Source of the DNA: Chryseobacterium gregarium DSM 19109
Lineage (GTDB): Bacteria; Bacteroidota; Bacteroidia; Flavobacteriales; Weeksellaceae
Direction: 5' to 3'
Assembly: GCF_000430845.1 (NCBI RefSeq)
Contig: NZ_AUMU01000006.1
Coordinates: forward strand, 1-64,000
DNA length: 64,000 bases
In this document: positions 44,522 to 53,140 of the stretch, piece after piece
Layout: every line of letters begins with the position of its first letter
Numbering within the stretch: the first letter of the stretch is position 1
Made by a program: the position numbers and the translations under genes
The notes under the pieces: generated by a model
What the model was told of the DNA's origin: nothing
Seen by the model: the letters and a program-made list of their open reading frames with translations, nothing else
Databases searched by the model: none

Positions 44522-45389
44522 ATGAAACTCTATCAAACCCTCGAATCCAACTCAGAAAAGATCCCAATTATGTTACAGATAACAGCAAAATCAAAAAATA
44601 GGTACTGTTCAATAAAGCTCAGAATTTTGATGAGGAATTGATCAGCTTATTATTGGATGATCCTGATCTGAAAGAAAAGTTTTTCATTAGGCTGAAAGAT
44701 ACTCTGGTTTTCAAACAAAACCTTTTCATCCAGTTTCTTGAGCAGAAAAATTATCTTAACGACAGTTACACTCAATTTAAAAATAAAGTTGGTCTGGCCA
44801 TTGACGGCAAATATTTAAAACAGCGAAATGAAGTGGCATTGGTCTGGCCGTTTAAAGACTGTGTTTTAGAAGGCGGACAAAGCCGGGAAGAGGATAAAAG
44901 AGAAGAGATTTTCTTTAACGAAACCCTGGCACAGGATGAAATCACTGAATTGCTGGATCCGAAAGTTCTTACTAACGCCAAAAGATTTGATAAAAACGGC
45001 GAAAATCAGAGCTGTCATTCTGAAGAAAATGAAGAATCTATTTTCAAACGGAACAAAAACGGAACCATCACCGATAATCTAATCATTAAAGGAAACAATC
45101 TCCTTGCACTGCACTCCCTAAAGAAAGAATTTGCCGGAAAGGTAAAGCTGATTTATATTGATCCGCCGTACAATACGGGAAATAACGGATTCATATAATG
45201 ATAATTTTCAATGAAATTTCATAATCAAAAATTAACATTTTAGGTATTCATAGAGCCTAAAGGGACATATCTTATAGGAAATGAGAGAAAATCCATACCA
45301 ATACATACGAGATTACCGCATTGCCATTCTATAATTATGGAAATGAAAATGAATTTAAAGACATTTTAGAAAGTACATTTGAAAAATAA
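44522..45389 (+). pseudogene. Relic of a type III restriction-modification locus (mod 5' end fused to res 3' end)
   Basis: From the ATG at 44522 the frame reads MKLYQTLES but quickly shifts; the continuation (NYVTDN-IKK, a TAG at 44599-44601 where a Trp codon is expected, then NKAQNFDEELISLLLDDP) restores the Mod N-terminus, which runs on to the methyltransferase motif DPPYNTG at about 45164-45184 and then breaks by frameshift. After about 60 bp, plus 45244-45262 reads VFIEPKG in one frame and 45319-45389 reads LPFYNYGNENEFKDILE in another, resembling the C-terminal end of a type III Res subunit. The middle of mod and most of res are missing. At least three inactivating changes are visible, so no protein is likely. 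Confidence 0.75.
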
Positions 45390-45411
45390 AACGACTTATG
45401 GTAATTTTTCA

Positions 45412-45419
45412 TATCTTTG
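45412..45419 (+). promoter_or_regulatory. -7 box of rpsA
   Basis: TATCTTTG fits TANNTTTG, 121 nt upstream of the rpsA ATG, leaving a long leader. No TTG was found at the usual -33 spacing. A leader of this length could carry autoregulation by S1, which is inferred only. Confidence 0.5.
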
Positions 45420-45540
45420 CACCACTTTTTGTGGGCGAGGTTTGAAAAGGTAAATTATTATAAATTAATTACTTCCGTATTTTTTACATCCACATTGATT
45501 CAGACCATTAAAAAAGAAGGAATACAAATTTTATTAGAAA

Positions 45541-47346
45541 ATGTCAAAAGAGACAAATTCAGCAGAGGTTTTATTAAACCAAAACGTAGCACCGGAACAA
45601 TTTGACTGGGATTCTTTCGAATCTGGTCTTGATGCAGATGCGAGAAAAGAAAAAAGCGATTTAGAAGAAATCTACAACGGATCTCTTAATAACCTGAGCG
45701 ATAATGACGTTTTGGTGGGAAGAGTTGTAAGATTAACTGACAAAGAAGCAATCGTAGACATCAACTTCAAATCTGAAGGTGTTATCTCTCTTAACGAATT
45801 CCGTTACAACCAGGGCCTTAGCGTAGGTGACGAGGTAGAAGTAATGGTTGACAGAAGAGAAGACAAAACCGGACAATTACAGTTGTCTCACAGAAAAGCA
45901 AGAACGCTTAAAGCTTGGGACAGAGTAAACGAACTTCACGAAACTGGAGAAATCGTAAACGGTTTTGTAAAATCAAGAACTAAAGGAGGTATGATCGTTG
46001 ACGTACATGGAATCGAAGCATTCTTACCTGGTTCTCAGATTGACGTTAAGCCAATTAAAGATTACGATCAGTTTGTAGGTAAAACGATGGAGTTCAAAGT
46101 TGTGAAAATCAATCCTGAGTTCAAAAACGTAGTGGTATCTCACAAAGCATTGATCGAAGCCGATATCGAAGGTCAGAAAAAAGAAATCATCGCGCAACTT
46201 GAAAAAGGTCAGGTTCTTGAAGGTACTGTTAAGAATATTACTTCTTATGGTGTATTCGTAGACCTTGGTGGTGTAGACGGATTGATCCACATTACAGACC
46301 TTTCTTGGTCTAGAGTGAACCACCCGTCTGAAATCCTTGAGGACGGACAGACTGTGAAAGTGGTTATCCTTGACTTTGATGACGAGAAAACAAGAATCCA
46401 GTTAGGTATGAAGCAGTTAGAGGCTCATCCTTGGGATGCTCTTTCTGCTGATATGAAAGTTGGTGATAAAGTAAAAGGAAAAGTAGTAGTTCTTGCTGAC
46501 TATGGTGCATTCGTTGAGATCGCTCCAGGTGTAGAAGGATTGATCCACGTTTCTGAAATGTCTTGGTCTACTCACTTAAGATCTGCAGGTGACTTTGTAA
46601 AAGTAGGGGATGAAGTAGAAGCTGAAGTATTGACTTTAGACAGAGAAGACAGAAAGATCTCTCTTGGTATCAAGCAATTGAACAAAGATCCATGGGAAAA
46701 TATCGAAGCTAAATATCCTGTAGGATCCAAGCATGTAGGAACGGTAAGAAACTTTACCAACTTCGGTGTATTTGTAGAACTAGAAGAAGGTATCGACGGA
46801 TTGATCTACATCTCTGATCTTTCTTGGACTAAGAAAATCAAGCACCCTTCTGAGTTCTGTGCAGTTGGTGATAAATTAGATGTTATCGTTCTTGAACTGG
46901 ATATCCAGGCAAGAAGATTATCTTTAGGTCACAAACAATTGACGGATAACCCGTGGGATGCATTCGAAACTAAATATGCTGAAGGAACAATCCATGCAGG
47001 TAAAGCGGTAGAAGTACATGATAAAGGTGCTTCCGTACAGTTTGAAGATGTTGAGGTTGAGGCATTCTGCCCTTCAAGATTATTAGAGAAAGAAGACGGA
47101 TCCAAAATCAAAAAAGGTGAAGAAGCCGATTTCAAAGTAATCGAATTCAACAAAGAATTTAAGAGAGTAGTCGTTTCTCACACAGGAATCTTCAGAGACG
47201 AAGAGAAAAAGAATGCTAGAGAAAATAACAACAACAGATCTAACAACAATAACATGTCATCTTCATCAAATAATGAAGAAAGATCAACTCTTGGAGATAT
47301 CGATGCATTAGCAGAATTGAAAAGAAAAATGGAAGAAGGTAAATAA
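45541..47346 (+). CDS. rpsA: 30S ribosomal protein S1
   Basis: A 601-residue protein with six S1 OB-fold repeats. The later, canonical ones are visible from VLEGTVKNITSYGVFVDLGGVDGLIH, VKGKVVVLADYGAFVEIAPGVEGLIH, HVGTVRNFTNFGVFVELEEGIDGLIY and HAGKAVEVHDKGASVQFEDVEVEAF onwards. S1 binds mRNA and helps initiation on the 30S subunit. The C-terminus is Asn-rich (NNNNRSNNNN) and low in complexity. Codon use is biased towards favoured codons, as expected for a highly expressed gene. A terminator follows. Confidence 0.97.
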   Translation: MSKETNSAEVLLNQNVAPEQFDWDSFESGLDADARKEKSDLEEIYNGSLNNLSDNDVLVGRVVRLTDKEAIVDINFKSEGVISLNEFRYNQGLSVGDEVEVMVDRREDKTGQLQLSHRKARTLKAWDRVNELHETGEIVNGFVKSRTKGGMIVDVHGIEAFLPGSQIDVKPIKDYDQFVGKTMEFKVVKINPEFKNVVVSHKALIEADIEGQKKEIIAQLEKGQVLEGTVKNITSYGVFVDLGGVDGLIHITDLSWSRVNHPSEILEDGQTVKVVILDFDDEKTRIQLGMKQLEAHPWDALSADMKVGDKVKGKVVVLADYGAFVEIAPGVEGLIHVSEMSWSTHLRSAGDFVKVGDEVEAEVLTLDREDRKISLGIKQLNKDPWENIEAKYPVGSKHVGTVRNFTNFGVFVELEEGIDGLIYISDLSWTKKIKHPSEFCAVGDKLDVIVLELDIQARRLSLGHKQLTDNPWDAFETKYAEGTIHAGKAVEVHDKGASVQFEDVEVEAFCPSRLLEKEDGSKIKKGEEADFKVIEFNKEFKRVVVSHTGIFRDEEKKNARENNNNRSNNNNMSSSSNNEERSTLGDIDALAELKRKMEEGK

Positions 47347-47368
47347 TCTTTAATCCATTTATAATACC

Positions 47369-47400
47369 GAGCCACTCATTTATTTGAGTGGCTTTTTTAT
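47369..47400 (+). terminator. Terminator of rpsA
   Basis: AGCCACTCA at 47370-47378 pairs with TGAGTGGCT at 47385-47393, with a T-run after it. Confidence 0.85.
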
Positions 47401-47564
47401 TTGAAAAGCTTAGATACTTACATTATATATAAATATGCTGACAAGGAAAAAAATAATCATTATCATATAACAATTACTTATGAATAAAATAAAGTAGAGT
47501 TATTTTTAAATAAAATATTATTTTATTATTAAATATTTGTAGATTAGCGCCTTTATTAATGTAT

Positions 47565-50162
47565 ATGAAAAAAGTAGTTTTACCCCTTCTGTTTGTAGTT
47601 TCTACAATCATTCCTTCAGTTTTATTCGGACAAGACAATGAGAAGTTGATTAAAGATTATATTTCTCAAAATAAAATCAGGGAATATAAAAAATCTGATC
47701 TTACCAATTTCATCTTAGGAAATGTGGATGCGTCAAAATCCCTTAACGGTAATGTTGTGAAATTTCAGCAGATCTATAATGGTTTTCCTGTGTATAATGC
47801 CGAAGGAACTGTATTAATTAGGGATAATAAAGTAATCTATTATGCAGATACCTTTTTAAAAGATTATCAGTCAGCAGGATCAAATAATGTTTCTGTCAAT
47901 AAAATGACAGCCTTACAGAAAATTGCACAAAATCTGCAAAAACAAAAAGTAGAAACCTATCCGATTCTGGGTTTTAATGATCCTGAACTGGAAAATGCAA
48001 AATTTGCTAAACAAAGACTCGTATATGTGGAAGATGCAGGCATTTTAAAATTGGCCTATCAGTTTTCTCTTCCTGAGCCGGATTCTCCGAGCTACTGGGA
48101 TATTTTAGTAGATGCTGCTAACGGAAATATAATCAGCAAACTTGATTTGAACTTATCGTGTAATTTCCATCATGATGCTTATTCTCATGATTATTCCCAT
48201 GCCCATAATGATTTTGTTGGACCCATAAATCAGGTTCAGCAAACAGCTTCATTTTTAGCCCCCGATAATGCATCATATAATATCTTTCCGTTACCGATAG
48301 AAGCTCCTACATTCGGGTCAAGATCTGTGGTTAATAATCCTTGGATTCTTGCATCATCACCAGAAGGATGGCATTATGACGGAACAACTCATTATACAAC
48401 TACAAGAGGTAATAATGTATATGCTTATGAAGATACTGCAGCCTCGAATCTGCCGGGTATTTCTCCTGATGGTGGAAGTTTACGAAATTTTAATTTTCCT
48501 TTTAGTATTAATGGAGATACATTTACTAATCAAAATGCATCGATTACAAATTTATTTTATATAAATAATAAGGTTCATGATGTATTTTACAAATTTGGAT
48601 TTACTTCTGCAGCAAGGAACTTTCAGAACAAAAACTTCGGATTAGGTGGGGTTGAAGGAGATTATGTATTAGCGGAAGCACAAGACGGTACAGATATGAA
48701 TAATGCAAATTTTTCGAGTCCACAAGATGGTACTAGGCCAAGAATGCAGATGTATATTTGGAGTACTGTAAACAGATTATTTTTCTACAATGCACCAAGT
48801 ATAGCCGTACCGCGCCAGCCGGCTGTAGGGGTTGCTCAGTTTGGTAATGCTCTTGACGCTACAGGTGTTACAGGGAATGTTCAATTGTCTTCAGTGTTGG
48901 ATGGATGCACAGCAATACCGGCAGGATCACTTACTGGGAAAATAGGCTTGGTAGAGAGGGGAATCTGTTCGTTTACAGTGAAAGTTAAAAATGCACAGGA
49001 TGCCGGTGCAAATGCCGTAATTATTTATAACAATACGGCCAATGGCAATACAATAGGTGGGATGTCCGGTGTTGATGCCACTATAACCATACCTTCCGTG
49101 CTTATCACAAATACAGAAGGCGAATATATCAAAAACCAGCTTTCTGCCAATACAGTCGTTAATGTTACATTAAAAGATGATCCTGCCACCAGTGTTACTC
49201 CGGATGGAAGTTTTGATAACGGTATTGTAGTTCACGAATATGGGCATGGAATATCCAATCGATTGACAGGTACCGGTGCGGGTTGTCTAAATTCTGCAGC
49301 AGATAAAGAACAGATGGGAGAAGGTTGGTCAGACTTTTTTGCTTTAATGCTGACTAATAAGCCAGGAGACAATGCATCAGTTCCGAGAGGAATGGCTACC
49401 TATGCTGCCGGACAGCTATCTTCCGGGGAAGGTATCAGACCTGCCAAATATTCTCCGGATTTTGCTGTTAATGACTATACTTATACTGATACAAATGGTA
49501 TGCAATATACTAACTCAAGCGGTCAAGTTGTTCCTGATGTTCATTCGATAGGGTTTATCTGGGCCACGATGTTATGGGATCTTCATTGGCAGTATGTTGC
49601 CAAGTACGGATATTCCTCAGATGTTACCGCAAATACAACAAACGGAAGTTCTAGAGTACTTCAGCTGGTTACAGATGCATTAAAGCTGCAGGTCTGTAAT
49701 CCTACTTTTATCAATGGTAGAGATGCGATTTTACAAGCTGAACTGGCAACCACTCAAGGAGCAGACCGATGTATGATCTGGAGAACCTTCGCAAAAAGAG
49801 GATTAGGGGTAAATGCTTCTGCCGGATCTAAAACGAACATCAATGATCAGGTACAGGATCTTAGTGTACCGGCAGACTGCGTACTGGCAACGGATGAAGT
49901 GAATGGAGTAAAAAATACTACCATTTCAATTTATCCGAATCCTGCCAAAAACGAATTCTTTATTAACTTCCCGGATAAAACGTTAGGGAAAGCAAGTGTG
50001 GAAATTTATGATATGTCCGGAAAACTGGTTTCTTCCGAAGACAAAATTTCTCCGGATGGTAAGAAAGCCATTTCTACAGATAAACTGATTAACGGAACCT
50101 ATATGGTAAAAGTAAAAGGAATTGGTATTGATGCTGCGACTAAACTTCTTATCAAAAAGTAA
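47565..50162 (+). CDS. Secreted M36 (fungalysin-type) metallopeptidase with PA and T9SS domains
   Basis: A 865-residue secreted protease from the ATG at 47565 (MKKVVLPLLF); an ATG two codons earlier is equally possible. A signal peptide ends near SVLFG. A propeptide region (FTP-like, LNGNVVKFQQIYNGFPVYNAEGTVLI) is followed by the catalytic domain with the zinc motif HEYGH (VVHEYGHGISNRLTG); the Glu of the downstream KEQMGEGWSDFFALM block is the third ligand. A PA domain (LTGKIGLVERGICSFTVKVKNAQDAGA) is inserted in the catalytic region, and a T9SS type A sorting domain (ISIYPNPAKNEFF to AATKLLIKK) ends it. The role is probably extracellular nutrient protein degradation. Confidence 0.94.
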   Translation: MKKVVLPLLFVVSTIIPSVLFGQDNEKLIKDYISQNKIREYKKSDLTNFILGNVDASKSLNGNVVKFQQIYNGFPVYNAEGTVLIRDNKVIYYADTFLKDYQSAGSNNVSVNKMTALQKIAQNLQKQKVETYPILGFNDPELENAKFAKQRLVYVEDAGILKLAYQFSLPEPDSPSYWDILVDAANGNIISKLDLNLSCNFHHDAYSHDYSHAHNDFVGPINQVQQTASFLAPDNASYNIFPLPIEAPTFGSRSVVNNPWILASSPEGWHYDGTTHYTTTRGNNVYAYEDTAASNLPGISPDGGSLRNFNFPFSINGDTFTNQNASITNLFYINNKVHDVFYKFGFTSAARNFQNKNFGLGGVEGDYVLAEAQDGTDMNNANFSSPQDGTRPRMQMYIWSTVNRLFFYNAPSIAVPRQPAVGVAQFGNALDATGVTGNVQLSSVLDGCTAIPAGSLTGKIGLVERGICSFTVKVKNAQDAGANAVIIYNNTANGNTIGGMSGVDATITIPSVLITNTEGEYIKNQLSANTVVNVTLKDDPATSVTPDGSFDNGIVVHEYGHGISNRLTGTGAGCLNSAADKEQMGEGWSDFFALMLTNKPGDNASVPRGMATYAAGQLSSGEGIRPAKYSPDFAVNDYTYTDTNGMQYTNSSGQVVPDVHSIGFIWATMLWDLHWQYVAKYGYSSDVTANTTNGSSRVLQLVTDALKLQVCNPTFINGRDAILQAELATTQGADRCMIWRTFAKRGLGVNASAGSKTNINDQVQDLSVPADCVLATDEVNGVKNTTISIYPNPAKNEFFINFPDKTLGKASVEIYDMSGKLVSSEDKISPDGKKAISTDKLINGTYMVKVKGIGIDAATKLLIKK

Positions 50163-50186
50163 TAAATAAATACCATAAGATAATCT

Positions 50187-50222
50187 AAACCCGACACAAG
50201 CGAAGCTTGTGCCGGGTTTCTT
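50187..50222 (+). terminator. Terminator after the M36 peptidase
   Basis: AAACCCGACACAAGC at 50187-50201 pairs with GCTTGTGCCGGGTTT at 50205-50219 with one mismatch and a 3-nt loop. Confidence 0.85.
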
Positions 50223-50261
50223 TATAGCTTTGCAGCAACAACAATTCTTAATGAAAAGTTG

Positions 50262-50269
50262 TACCTTTG
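50262..50269 (+). promoter_or_regulatory. -7 box of the DMT transporter gene
   Basis: TACCTTTG matches TANNTTTG, 18 nt before the ATG at 50288. Its position rules against a TTG start at 50267, since that codon lies inside the promoter box. Confidence 0.5.
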
Positions 50270-50287
50270 CAGGCTGAAATAAGAATT

Positions 50288-51265
50288 ATGAAGAAGAATA
50301 TACTGAAAGGGGTTTTATTTGTAGGCATCGGGGCAAGCATCTACGGTATGCTGGCAACTTTTGTGAAGCTCGCTTATCAGGAAGGGTATACCACTTCGGA
50401 AGTTACCACCTCTCAATTTGTTCTGGGTTTGATAGGACTCTTGCTGTTGAATTTTATCCGGACCATGACATCTAAGAAACCATTACCTTTTCCTACCTCA
50501 AAAGAGGTGAGGAATCTGATGCTGGCAGGAACCTCATTAGGCTGTACAAGCTTATTCTATTATCTGTCAGTTCAATACATCAATGTTTCGATTGCGATTG
50601 TTTTACTGATGCAGTCGGTATGGTTCAGTGTTGTGGTGGAAAGTTTCATCATTAAAAAGCTGCCTAATATCAGAAAGATCATATCTGTAACTATTGTTTT
50701 GACAGGAACCGTCTTAGCAACAAACCTTATCAATACGGAAATCAATCTTGATATAAAAGGTGTTTTCTGGGGGCTTATGGCGGCGGCTTCTTATACCATG
50801 ACCATGTTTACATCCAATAAGTTAGCAACGCATTTGCCTGTATTCAGAAAGAGTATTATCATGCTTTGCGGAGGTTCCGTCATTATTTTTGTCTTCCTGT
50901 TTTTTGCTCAGATCGGGCCGCTGCATTTTGAAGGATTAAAATCAGTCTATTTAAATTTTACGGATAATACTGAACATATCCATACGTTCCGGTATTCTAT
51001 TTTATGGAAATACGGCTTTGTCCTGGCTTTGTTCGGGACCATCATCCCTCCGATTTTATTTAACATCGGTTTTCCCAATGCAGGACTGGGTTTGGGAAGC
51101 ATCGTTTCTTCACTGGAACTTCCGGTTTCTGTCACCATGGCTTTTATTTTGCTGGGGGAAAAAGTGGTTTTTATCCAGTGGGTAGGCATTGCTCTGATAC
51201 TTTTTGCGATTGTTCTGATGAATTTGCCTTCGAGAAAAGAAACGGCTGTTTCAGAAATATCATAA
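50288..51265 (+). CDS. DMT family transporter (EamA)
   Basis: A 325-residue protein with about ten hydrophobic segments arranged as two EamA repeats (ILKGVLFVGIGASIYGMLATF at the start, then GVFWGLMAAASYTMTMFT in the second half). Members of the drug/metabolite transporter superfamily export metabolites or amino acids; the substrate cannot be read from the sequence. The ATG at 50288 was chosen because the promoter box overlaps the earlier TTG. A terminator follows the stop. Confidence 0.9.
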   Translation: MKKNILKGVLFVGIGASIYGMLATFVKLAYQEGYTTSEVTTSQFVLGLIGLLLLNFIRTMTSKKPLPFPTSKEVRNLMLAGTSLGCTSLFYYLSVQYINVSIAIVLLMQSVWFSVVVESFIIKKLPNIRKIISVTIVLTGTVLATNLINTEINLDIKGVFWGLMAAASYTMTMFTSNKLATHLPVFRKSIIMLCGGSVIIFVFLFFAQIGPLHFEGLKSVYLNFTDNTEHIHTFRYSILWKYGFVLALFGTIIPPILFNIGFPNAGLGLGSIVSSLELPVSVTMAFILLGEKVVFIQWVGIALILFAIVLMNLPSRKETAVSEIS

Positions 51266-51286
51266 AAGCTGTAAAAAATAATAATG

Positions 51287-51315
51287 AAAACCGTTTCTTT
51301 TGAAGCGGTTTTTTT
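51287..51315 (+). terminator. Terminator of the DMT transporter gene
   Basis: AAAACCGTTTC at 51287 onward pairs with GAAGCGGTTTT (to 51312) with one G-U pair, and is followed by T residues. Confidence 0.85.
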
Positions 51316-51342
51316 AATTTTATAGATCTTAAAATACGGAGT

Positions 51343-52338
51343 ATGAAATATATAAAGAATACTGTTGTGATCATTATGCTGTCAATGGGTTCTAATGGTC
51401 TTTTTTCACAGATAAAGCCTCTGGACGCAGAGCTTACCAATTATCAATATCCTTACACCGTACATTTTCTCAGTTTTAAATCTCAGAATAATAATCTGAA
51501 AATGGCCTATATGGACGTAAAACCAAAAGTATCCAATGGGAAAGCCATTGTGCTCCTGCACGGGAAAAATTTTAACGGAGCCAATTGGGAGAAAACCGCG
51601 CGGGATCTTTCAGATAAAGGATTCAGGGTGATTATTCCGGATCAGATCGGTTTCGGGAAATCTTCAAAGCCGCAGAGTTATCAGTTTTCTTTTTCCCAGC
51701 TGGCAGAAAATACAAAAGCGGTTCTAGATGAACTGAAAATTGAAAAAGCAATCGTATTAGGGCATTCTATGGGCGGAATGGTGGCCACACGGTTTACTTT
51801 ACAGTATCCCGAAAAAGTTCAGAAATTAATTTTGGAAAATCCGATCGGACTAGAAGATTATAAGACTTTTGCATCCTATCAGACCATAGATGAGGCGTAT
51901 CAATCAGAATTGAAAAATACAGCTGAGTCATACAAAAACTATCAGATGAAATTTTATTATAATGACCAATGGAAGGCTGAATATCAGCCGTGGCTGGACC
52001 TGATTGCAGGCTGGACGATCCATCCCGATTATCCGAAAGTAGCCTGGGATGCGGCCCTGACCTCAGACATGATCTATAACCAGCCGGTGTGTTATGAGTT
52101 TAAAAATATTAAGACGCCAACCTTACTGATTATCGGGACCAGAGACCGAACGGCAATAGGAAAAGACAGAGCGCCTAAGGAGCTGCAGGCGAAAATGGGA
52201 CAGTATCAGGAATTAGGTAAAAAAACTCAGCAGCAGATCTCCGGATCGAAACTGGTTGAAATTGAAAATGTGGGCCACCTTCCGCATATTGAAGTATATG
52301 ATCAGTTCTGGAATGCACTGTATGATTTTATAAAGTAG
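51343..52338 (+). CDS. Secreted alpha/beta hydrolase
   Basis: A 331-residue protein with a cleavable signal peptide (IMLSMGSNGLFSQ). LLHGKNFNGANW supplies the oxyanion hole, GHSMGG the nucleophile Ser142, IIGTRDRTA the Asp, and the late NVGHLPHIE the catalytic His. It belongs to the alpha/beta hydrolase superfamily with closest resemblance to periplasmic esterases or lactonase-like enzymes; the substrate is unknown. The dispersed repeat copy 2 and a terminator separate it from rplS. Confidence 0.9.
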   Translation: MKYIKNTVVIIMLSMGSNGLFSQIKPLDAELTNYQYPYTVHFLSFKSQNNNLKMAYMDVKPKVSNGKAIVLLHGKNFNGANWEKTARDLSDKGFRVIIPDQIGFGKSSKPQSYQFSFSQLAENTKAVLDELKIEKAIVLGHSMGGMVATRFTLQYPEKVQKLILENPIGLEDYKTFASYQTIDEAYQSELKNTAESYKNYQMKFYYNDQWKAEYQPWLDLIAGWTIHPDYPKVAWDAALTSDMIYNQPVCYEFKNIKTPTLLIIGTRDRTAIGKDRAPKELQAKMGQYQELGKKTQQQISGSKLVEIENVGHLPHIEVYDQFWNALYDFIK

Positions 52339-52360
52339 TGAAATATTGAGCCAATATCTT

Positions 52361-52433
52361 AGCCCCGATTGCAGTGGAAATCCTTTTTTGAAGAAAAAGA
52401 TTGCAGCGGAAAGCGGGAACAGCTTCTTAAAAT
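52361..52433 (+). repeat. Dispersed flavobacterial intergenic repeat (copy 2)
   Basis: It begins AGCCCCGATTGCAGTGGAAA, then ATCCTTTTTT, a 4-nt loop, AAAAAGAT, GATTGCAGCGGAAAGCGGGA and a distal AGCT. It matches copy 1 at 10264-10372 in block order. Within this copy GATTGCAGTGGAAA and GATTGCAGCGGAAA form a near-direct repeat, and ATCCTTTTTT pairs with AAAAAGAT. Confidence 0.65.
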
Positions 52434-52443
52434 TATTTAAATA

Positions 52444-52477
52444 AAAAGAGACTGCTCATATTTGAACAGTCTCTTTT
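52444..52477. terminator. Bidirectional terminator upstream of the rplS 3' end
   Basis: AAAAGAGACTG at 52444-52454 pairs with CAGTCTCTTTT at 52467-52477 between convergent genes. Confidence 0.85.
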
Positions 52478-52497
52478 CGTATGTATTGTTGTCTGAA

Positions 52498-52854
52498 TTA
52501 TTTCTTTTTGTAAGCAGCGTCTTTAATTCTCGCTTTTTTACCTCTAAGATCTCTGAAGTAGTAGATTCTTGATCTTCTAACTTTACCTCTTCTGTCAACT
52601 TCAATTTTTTGTAAAGCGGGCATGTTGATCGGAAAAACTCTTTCTACACCAATATCACCGCTCATTTTTCTGATGGTGAAAGTCTTTGTAGATCCTGCAC
52701 CTCTCAACTGGATCACTGTCCCTTTGAAGAACTGGGTTCTTGTTTTCTGGCCTTCTTTAATCTCGTAATACACAGTGATGGTGTCACCAGCTTTGAATTC
52801 AGGGAATTCTTTTTTTGTAATGTACTTGTCTTGTACGTACTTTAATAAATCCAT
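52498..52854 (-). CDS. rplS: 50S ribosomal protein L19
   Basis: A 118-residue protein of typical length. EFKAGDTITVYYEIKEGQKTRTQFFKGTVIQLRGAG and VERVFPINMPALQKIEVDRRGKVRRSRIYYFRDLRGKKARIKD are conserved L19 blocks. L19 sits at the 30S-50S interface. The upstream leader carries a strong promoter and a compact hairpin-forming region (see the leader entry), so the gene may be autoregulated. Confidence 0.97.
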   Translation of the reverse strand: MDLLKYVQDKYITKKEFPEFKAGDTITVYYEIKEGQKTRTQFFKGTVIQLRGAGSTKTFTIRKMSGDIGVERVFPINMPALQKIEVDRRGKVRRSRIYYFRDLRGKKARIKDAAYKKK

Positions 52855-52916
52855 TATTAATAAATAAAATATTTAGGCTAAGCAACTTACACGGACTTCG
52901 TCAGAGGTTGAATAAC
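52855..52916 (-). promoter_or_regulatory. Structured leader of rplS (candidate L19 ribosomal-protein leader)
   Basis: On the minus strand the transcript from near 52916 begins with CAACCTGTTATTCAACCTCTG, then contains GACGAAGTC (a 3-bp hairpin), GTAAGTTG and GCTTAGCC before the ATG. CAAC/GTTG and GAC/GTC pairings can form nested stems. A short leader of this sort is expected of an autoregulatory ribosomal-protein leader; I recall an L19-Flavobacteria leader family being described, but I cannot verify the match. Confidence 0.45.
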
Positions 52917-52922
52917 AGGTTG

Positions 52923-52952
52923 CAAATATATAAATACTTTTTAAATATTCAA
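52923..52952 (-). promoter_or_regulatory. rplS promoter with both -33 and -7 boxes
   Basis: On the minus strand TTG (plus 52950-52952), a 19-nt spacer and TATATTTG (plus 52923-52930) form a complete Bacteroidota sigma-A promoter, the best in the window. Confidence 0.8.
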
Positions 52953-53140
52953 AACAATTGTTTATTAAAAATAGCAGAATTTCAGTCATTATTCTTACTG
53001 AAAATTAACATTTCCTTTATGTTACCATCAGGCTCAGTTTATATGGCAGTTATACTTTTGCCCGGTGATAAAAGCCCTGTTCAGGCTTCCATATTCTGTC
53101 ACCCGCAATTTAAATATAACTCAATTTAAAACTGAAATTT

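Noticed and set aside
45417..45605. 62-codon frame overlapping the rpsA start
   Set aside because: It lies over the rpsA leader and start in another frame, with no recognisable family.
52908..53129. 73-codon plus-strand frame upstream of the phosphoesterase
   Set aside because: It overlaps the rplS promoter and leader on the other strand, and its composition is not protein-like.
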